A DNA stretch of 10,462 nt, from positions 1 through 10,462 of the forward strand of contig JALWNS010000437.1 of assembly GCA_027083655.1 (NCBI GenBank), given 5' to 3'. This document shows positions 7,444 through 10,462 of this stretch, one piece after another; positions within the stretch are counted from its first letter, which is position 1, and every line of letters begins with the position of its first letter. The stretch comes from Bacteroidales bacterium (GTDB lineage: Bacteria; Bacteroidota; Bacteroidia; Bacteroidales; S143-33). The notes under the pieces are model-generated. The model had not been told where the DNA came from and ran no database searches. It worked only from the letters and a program-made list of their open reading frames with translations. A program made the position numbers and the translations under genes.

Positions 7444-8520
7444 ATGGCACTTGATATTTTTGATTTAATGCGCACTACAAATAATTATGAGCTAACGTTT
7501 TACGAAGAGCCATCAGTACAACTGAAATCCATTATTGCCATAAATAACACTGTACTTGGACCTGTGTTGGCTACTACAAAGATTTTTGATTTTGGTAATG
7601 TGGAGAAAGCCACGCAGGTAGCTTTGCGAATGGCTTATTACAATACTTACCGTTCGGCTCTTTTGCGCCGTCCTTTTGGTGGTGGTAGCATTGTATTATG
7701 CGGGGATCCACGCAAAGTGAAGAACGAATTTTACCTCCGTGCCCTTGGTATCTATATCAATAAATTTGCAGGTAACCTGTTTATTGCACGAAGCGCAGAC
7801 CTTACAGATGAAGATATAAAATACATTCTGCGCGAGACGGATTTTGTGCTGGGGGGAGATGATGATTTCCTGATGAGCGGCATGCCACCTGCAAAGGCTA
7901 CAGCTCTGGGAATAATCAATGGTATCCGTGCTGCTGTAAAGTTCAAATTTGGGCGTGATGAAATATCTGGCCTTACATTCGTTGTGCAGGGTATTGATGG
8001 CGTGGGTTATTACATTGTGGAGCAACTGCTACAGGCAGATGATGTGCAGGTTATCATAACAGACCGTGTGTATGACAGGATAAAGGCTATCCAGGACCGT
8101 GTACCAGAGGTTAAAGTCGTCCGTCCCGGGGAGATATACAAGCAAGCATGCGATGTGTTTATAAGCTGCACTTTTGATAGCAGCATCTCTGGGAATGAAG
8201 CAAGCCAGCTGCAGACCAAGATTCTCACAGGTAGCGTGAACAATGTTATATATTCAGAAGATGTGGAGAAAATACTGATTGACCGAGGTATATTATATGT
8301 ACCTGGTTATGTGCTCAATGGAGGTGAAATAATCCTGTTTGATAACGAGCTCAGCGGACTGGGACCTGATGTTGTTGAAAACCAGCTTGGTGATATTTAC
8401 AATATAACTCTTGACCTGCTACGCCAGGCTAGGGATGAGAATAAGACTGTTAATGATGTGGCAATATCTGCCGCTGCACAGTATATTGAAAACATAGCTG
8501 CTATTAAGAAATTACGTTAA
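7444..8520 (+). CDS. Leucine/Glu/Phe/Val dehydrogenase-like protein, probable pseudoenzyme
   Basis: The 358 residues follow leucine dehydrogenase from end to end (family about 365): ELTFYEEPSVQLKSIIAINN, LGP, GGG..VLCGDPRKVKNEFYLRALG (79-102), ETDFVLGG, the Rossmann start VVQGIDGVGYY (180-190), VIITD with Asp207, GSVNNVI (263-269) and GILYVPGYVLNGGEI. Active enzymes oxidatively deaminate branched-chain amino acids with NAD. Here the critical positions have changed: the substrate lysine of TYKNA is Arg70, the catalytic lysine 12 residues later (GGAK in Bacillus LeuDH) is Ser82, the early substrate Gly-Gly after LGP is Ala-Thr (43-44), and the second glycine of the NAD loop is Asp185. The fold is intact and the frame unbroken, so this is probably a maintained non-catalytic protein, perhaps a ligand binder or regulator. 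It lies 25 bases before the butyrate-kinase fusion, which points to branched-chain or short-chain acyl metabolism. The start regions are A-rich. Confidence 0.85.
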   Translation: MALDIFDLMRTTNNYELTFYEEPSVQLKSIIAINNTVLGPVLATTKIFDFGNVEKATQVALRMAYYNTYRSALLRRPFGGGSIVLCGDPRKVKNEFYLRALGIYINKFAGNLFIARSADLTDEDIKYILRETDFVLGGDDDFLMSGMPPAKATALGIINGIRAAVKFKFGRDEISGLTFVVQGIDGVGYYIVEQLLQADDVQVIITDRVYDRIKAIQDRVPEVKVVRPGEIYKQACDVFISCTFDSSISGNEASQLQTKILTGSVNNVIYSEDVEKILIDRGILYVPGYVLNGGEIILFDNELSGLGPDVVENQLGDIYNITLDLLRQARDENKTVNDVAISAAAQYIENIAAIKKLR

Positions 8521-8545
8521 TCTTTAACCCCAAAAACACAGAAAA

Positions 8546-10462
8546 ATGGCCAAGAATAAGAAAAAATATAAAATCCTAGCAATCAACCCAGGATCAACAT
8601 CAACGAAGATAGCGTGGTTTGAGGACGAAGAAAAGGTCTTTGAGAAGAACATAAGCCATAGCGCACGAGTGTTGGAGAAGTTCAAGTCAATCTGGGACCA
8701 GTATTCTTTCCGTAAAGATGAGGTTGTCCGTACATTGGAAGAAGCAGGTTTTAATCTTGCAGACCTTGATGCTGTAGTAGGACGTGGTGGCTTGATTCGA
8801 CCCATACCGAGCGGTGTGTATGTCGTAGATGAGCAGATGATACAGGATGCTCGTATTGGTTACCAGGGACCTCATGCCTCAAACCTCGGGTGTGTAATAG
8901 CTTATAGTATTGCCTGGGAACATGATATTCCTGCATATATTGTAGACCCGCCTGCTGTTGATGATTTGGAACCACTAGCACGTATCTCTGGACAGTCAAA
9001 GATCCCGCGTACCAGTCTGTTTCATGCGTTGAATATCTTTGCTACGGCACGCCAATTTGCACGTGACCAGAAAAAGAAGTTTGAGGATCTGAACCTTATT
9101 GTAGCTCATCTGGGCGGAGGCATCACTGTTGCCGCTTTGCGCGGAGGACGTGCGATTAATGTTAATAATGGTATTGAAGAAGGACCTTTCACTCCGGAAC
9201 GTTCCGGTAGCCTGCCAGTGCTGAAGATTATTGATATGGCTTTCTCTGGTAAATACACCCGCGAGGAGATGCGCAAGATGGTTGTAGGCAAGGGTGGTCT
9301 TGTTTCTTACTTTGGTACTAATAGCGCATTGGAAGTAGAGAATATGGTCAAGGCAGGAAGTGAGCGTTACCGTCTGGTATTTGAGGCCATGGCTTACCAG
9401 GTGGCCGAGGAGATCGGAGCCCGTTCCACAAACCTCAAGGGCAAGGTAGATGGTATAATAATTACAGGAGGACTGGCACATTCCGAGATGTTCACAGGCT
9501 GGATCAAGGAGAGGGTAGAGCACATTGCGCCTGTGCATGTTTACCCAGGAGCGCGCGAGATGGAGGCACTGGCACATGGTGCCCTTCGTGTGCTCAGGGG
9601 CGAGGAACCTGCCAAGCGTTATGGTGTACACACTCCGAAAGTAGGAATTTTTTACTGGGATAATATTGAGGCTTATGTCCAGGCAATCAATTATATAGAA
9701 GACTATTTCCGGGCCAAGGGATATGTTTTCCGCAAGGAAGATAGCAATCTGGAGCTTATTTACGCCAACTGTGAAGGCGATGATGAGCGTGGCCGCCGCG
9801 AACTTGAAAGGCTAATTGACCGTGGTGTTGACATGATTATTGCCATTGGTTCTCCTGCTAGCGCCTTAGCTGCACAATACCTGCGTGGTTATGATATACC
9901 GTTGATATTTACAGGTCTGTATAGCAAGGAGATACTGGCCGGTGTGGACTGGAAGAAAGCAGACAATTTTTACGCATCGCTCTATGGCGTGCCAGTTGAG
10001 GAGCAATTTGAGAATACAATGCTCAGGATCAAGCCAGATATCAAGAAATTAGGTGTCACCTACAAGATAGGAGAGCTACAGTCCAATATAGAGCATGACC
10101 GAATTAGAGAATTTTGTTCTAAGCATGGCATAGAATGCTTTAGCTTTGATGTGCAAGAACATGAGGATCTGGAGGAAGCTGCCAAATATTTCGCTGATGA
10201 AAAAGTACAGTGGGTATATCTCGGATCTGATTCAATCATAGCAACTGCAACTACCAAGCAGCTTGAGGCTATAACAAGTAAATTTCCAACACAATGTGCC
10301 CTTGAGGATACAGTACACCATGGGGGGATGATTGCTTATCATATATCATGGAAGGAGGTGTGTGAGCAGTCGGCAGACTTTGCAGTGCGCTTGCTCAACG
10401 GTATCGAGATAAAGACAGCATTGGTTTCTCCGGTCAGGCGTTATATAACGGCTAATAAAGAC
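8546..10462 (+). CDS. Butyrate kinase fused to an ABC_sub_bind-like binding domain, C-terminus cut off
   Basis: Open frame of 639 residues from the ATG at 8546 to the window end, with no stop. Residues 1 to about 360 are a complete butyrate kinase of the acetate/sugar kinase superfamily: NPGSTSTK (14-21), VGRGGLIR, GPHASNLG (108-115), DPPAVDDLEPLARISG, FHALN, AHLGGGITVAALRGGR (187-202), GPFTPERSGSLP (213-224), TGGLAHSEM and a YPGAREMEALAHGALRVLRG end. It interconverts acyl phosphate plus ADP with a short- or branched-chain acid plus ATP. Normal butyrate kinases stop near residue 355-360, but this frame continues without a linker into a second domain (363 onward). No signal peptide is present, so both domains should be cytoplasmic. 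Kinase motifs look intact. A phosphotransbutyrylase gene, the usual partner, is not in the window and could lie downstream. The fusion is unusual to my knowledge. Confidence 0.93.
   Translation, partial: MAKNKKKYKILAINPGSTSTKIAWFEDEEKVFEKNISHSARVLEKFKSIWDQYSFRKDEVVRTLEEAGFNLADLDAVVGRGGLIRPIPSGVYVVDEQMIQDARIGYQGPHASNLGCVIAYSIAWEHDIPAYIVDPPAVDDLEPLARISGQSKIPRTSLFHALNIFATARQFARDQKKKFEDLNLIVAHLGGGITVAALRGGRAINVNNGIEEGPFTPERSGSLPVLKIIDMAFSGKYTREEMRKMVVGKGGLVSYFGTNSALEVENMVKAGSERYRLVFEAMAYQVAEEIGARSTNLKGKVDGIIITGGLAHSEMFTGWIKERVEHIAPVHVYPGAREMEALAHGALRVLRGEEPAKRYGVHTPKVGIFYWDNIEAYVQAINYIEDYFRAKGYVFRKEDSNLELIYANCEGDDERGRRELERLIDRGVDMIIAIGSPASALAAQYLRGYDIPLIFTGLYSKEILAGVDWKKADNFYASLYGVPVEEQFENTMLRIKPDIKKLGVTYKIGELQSNIEHDRIREFCSKHGIECFSFDVQEHEDLEEAAKYFADEKVQWVYLGSDSIIATATTKQLEAITSKFPTQCALEDTVHHGGMIAYHISWKEVCEQSADFAVRLLNGIEIKTALVSPVRRYITANKD
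9632..10462 (+). other. C-terminal ABC_sub_bind/TrpX-like domain of the butyrate-kinase fusion
   Basis: Residues 363-639 of the fusion resemble substrate-binding proteins of the ABC_sub_bind family (PF04392, including TrpX-type amino-acid binders). The first lobe begins TPKVGIFYWDN, with a helix, then IYANCEGDDERGRRELERLI and VDMIIAIGSPASALAAQYL, then DIPLIFTGLYS (450-460). The second begins near YGVPVEEQFENTMLRIKPDI, then KKLGVTYKIGELQSN (501-514), whose G-E-x-x-S matches the ligand-loop pattern of the family, then WVYLGSDSIIAT with Asp562, and a HHGGMIAYHISWKEV segment followed by LLNGIEIKT. About 20-30 residues may be missing at the end. Such domains are normally exported and feed an ABC transporter; here it is joined to a cytoplasmic kinase, so a sensing or regulatory role is more likely. 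The family assignment is by motif and needs an HMM search. Confidence 0.75.

Noticed and set aside
8996..9631. Long minus-strand open frame (211 codons) inside the butyrate-kinase gene
   Set aside because: It lies wholly antisense to a well-conserved kinase domain; its product has no recognisable motif and is rich in His, Cys and Thr, as expected of an antisense shadow.
9610..9650. Missed stop or frameshift between the kinase and the binding-like domain
   Set aside because: Codon-by-codon reading through this junction is in one frame with sensible residues on both sides and no homopolymer run at the exact join, so a real fusion is the simplest reading.

Overview
The window looks like a chromosomal segment of a Bacteroidota bacterium. 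The evidence is a gldB-type gliding-motility lipoprotein gene, a DUF3667 zinc-ribbon membrane protein, a TlpA-type thiol oxidoreductase, a secreted GH2 beta-mannosidase with a Bacteroidota-style signal peptide, A-rich start regions with no Shine-Dalgarno motif, and one good match to the Bacteroidota -7 promoter element (TAnnTTTG). Genus cannot be told from the sequence. I see no tRNA, rRNA, CRISPR array, insertion sequence or phage gene. The window is gene-dense, with no gap over about 135 bases.

Layout. (1) Positions 1-2312, minus: a secreted GH2 beta-mannosidase whose C-terminus runs off the left edge. (2) 2447-3463, plus: gldB, divergent from the mannosidase. (3) 3582-6617, minus: a four-gene run, read from the right as a small four-helix membrane protein, a membrane-anchored TlpA-like thioredoxin, peptidase T (pepT), a 34-base perfect palindrome, and a DUF3667 zinc-ribbon membrane protein. 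The first three are separated by only 12 and 5 bases and are probably one transcript. The palindrome may uncouple or regulate the fourth. (4) 6737-10462, plus: a three-gene run made of an unrecognised coiled-coil/beta protein, a leucine-dehydrogenase-like protein, and a butyrate-kinase protein that continues past the right edge.

The most unusual part is the right-hand run. The dehydrogenase-like protein keeps the fold but has lost both active-site lysines of the amino-acid dehydrogenase family (Arg70 and Ser82 in their places), the substrate Gly-Gly and a glycine of the NAD loop. It therefore looks like a pseudoenzyme. The next gene encodes a complete butyrate kinase fused in frame, with almost no linker, to a second domain that resembles the ABC_sub_bind/TrpX type of periplasmic binding protein. 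There is no signal peptide, so this ligand-binding-like domain should lie in the cytoplasm. A possible reading is a sensor-coupled acyl-phosphate kinase with a non-catalytic amino- or keto-acid-binding partner, linked to branched-chain amino-acid or short-chain acyl metabolism. The domain assignments rest on motifs read by eye; the sensing role is inference.
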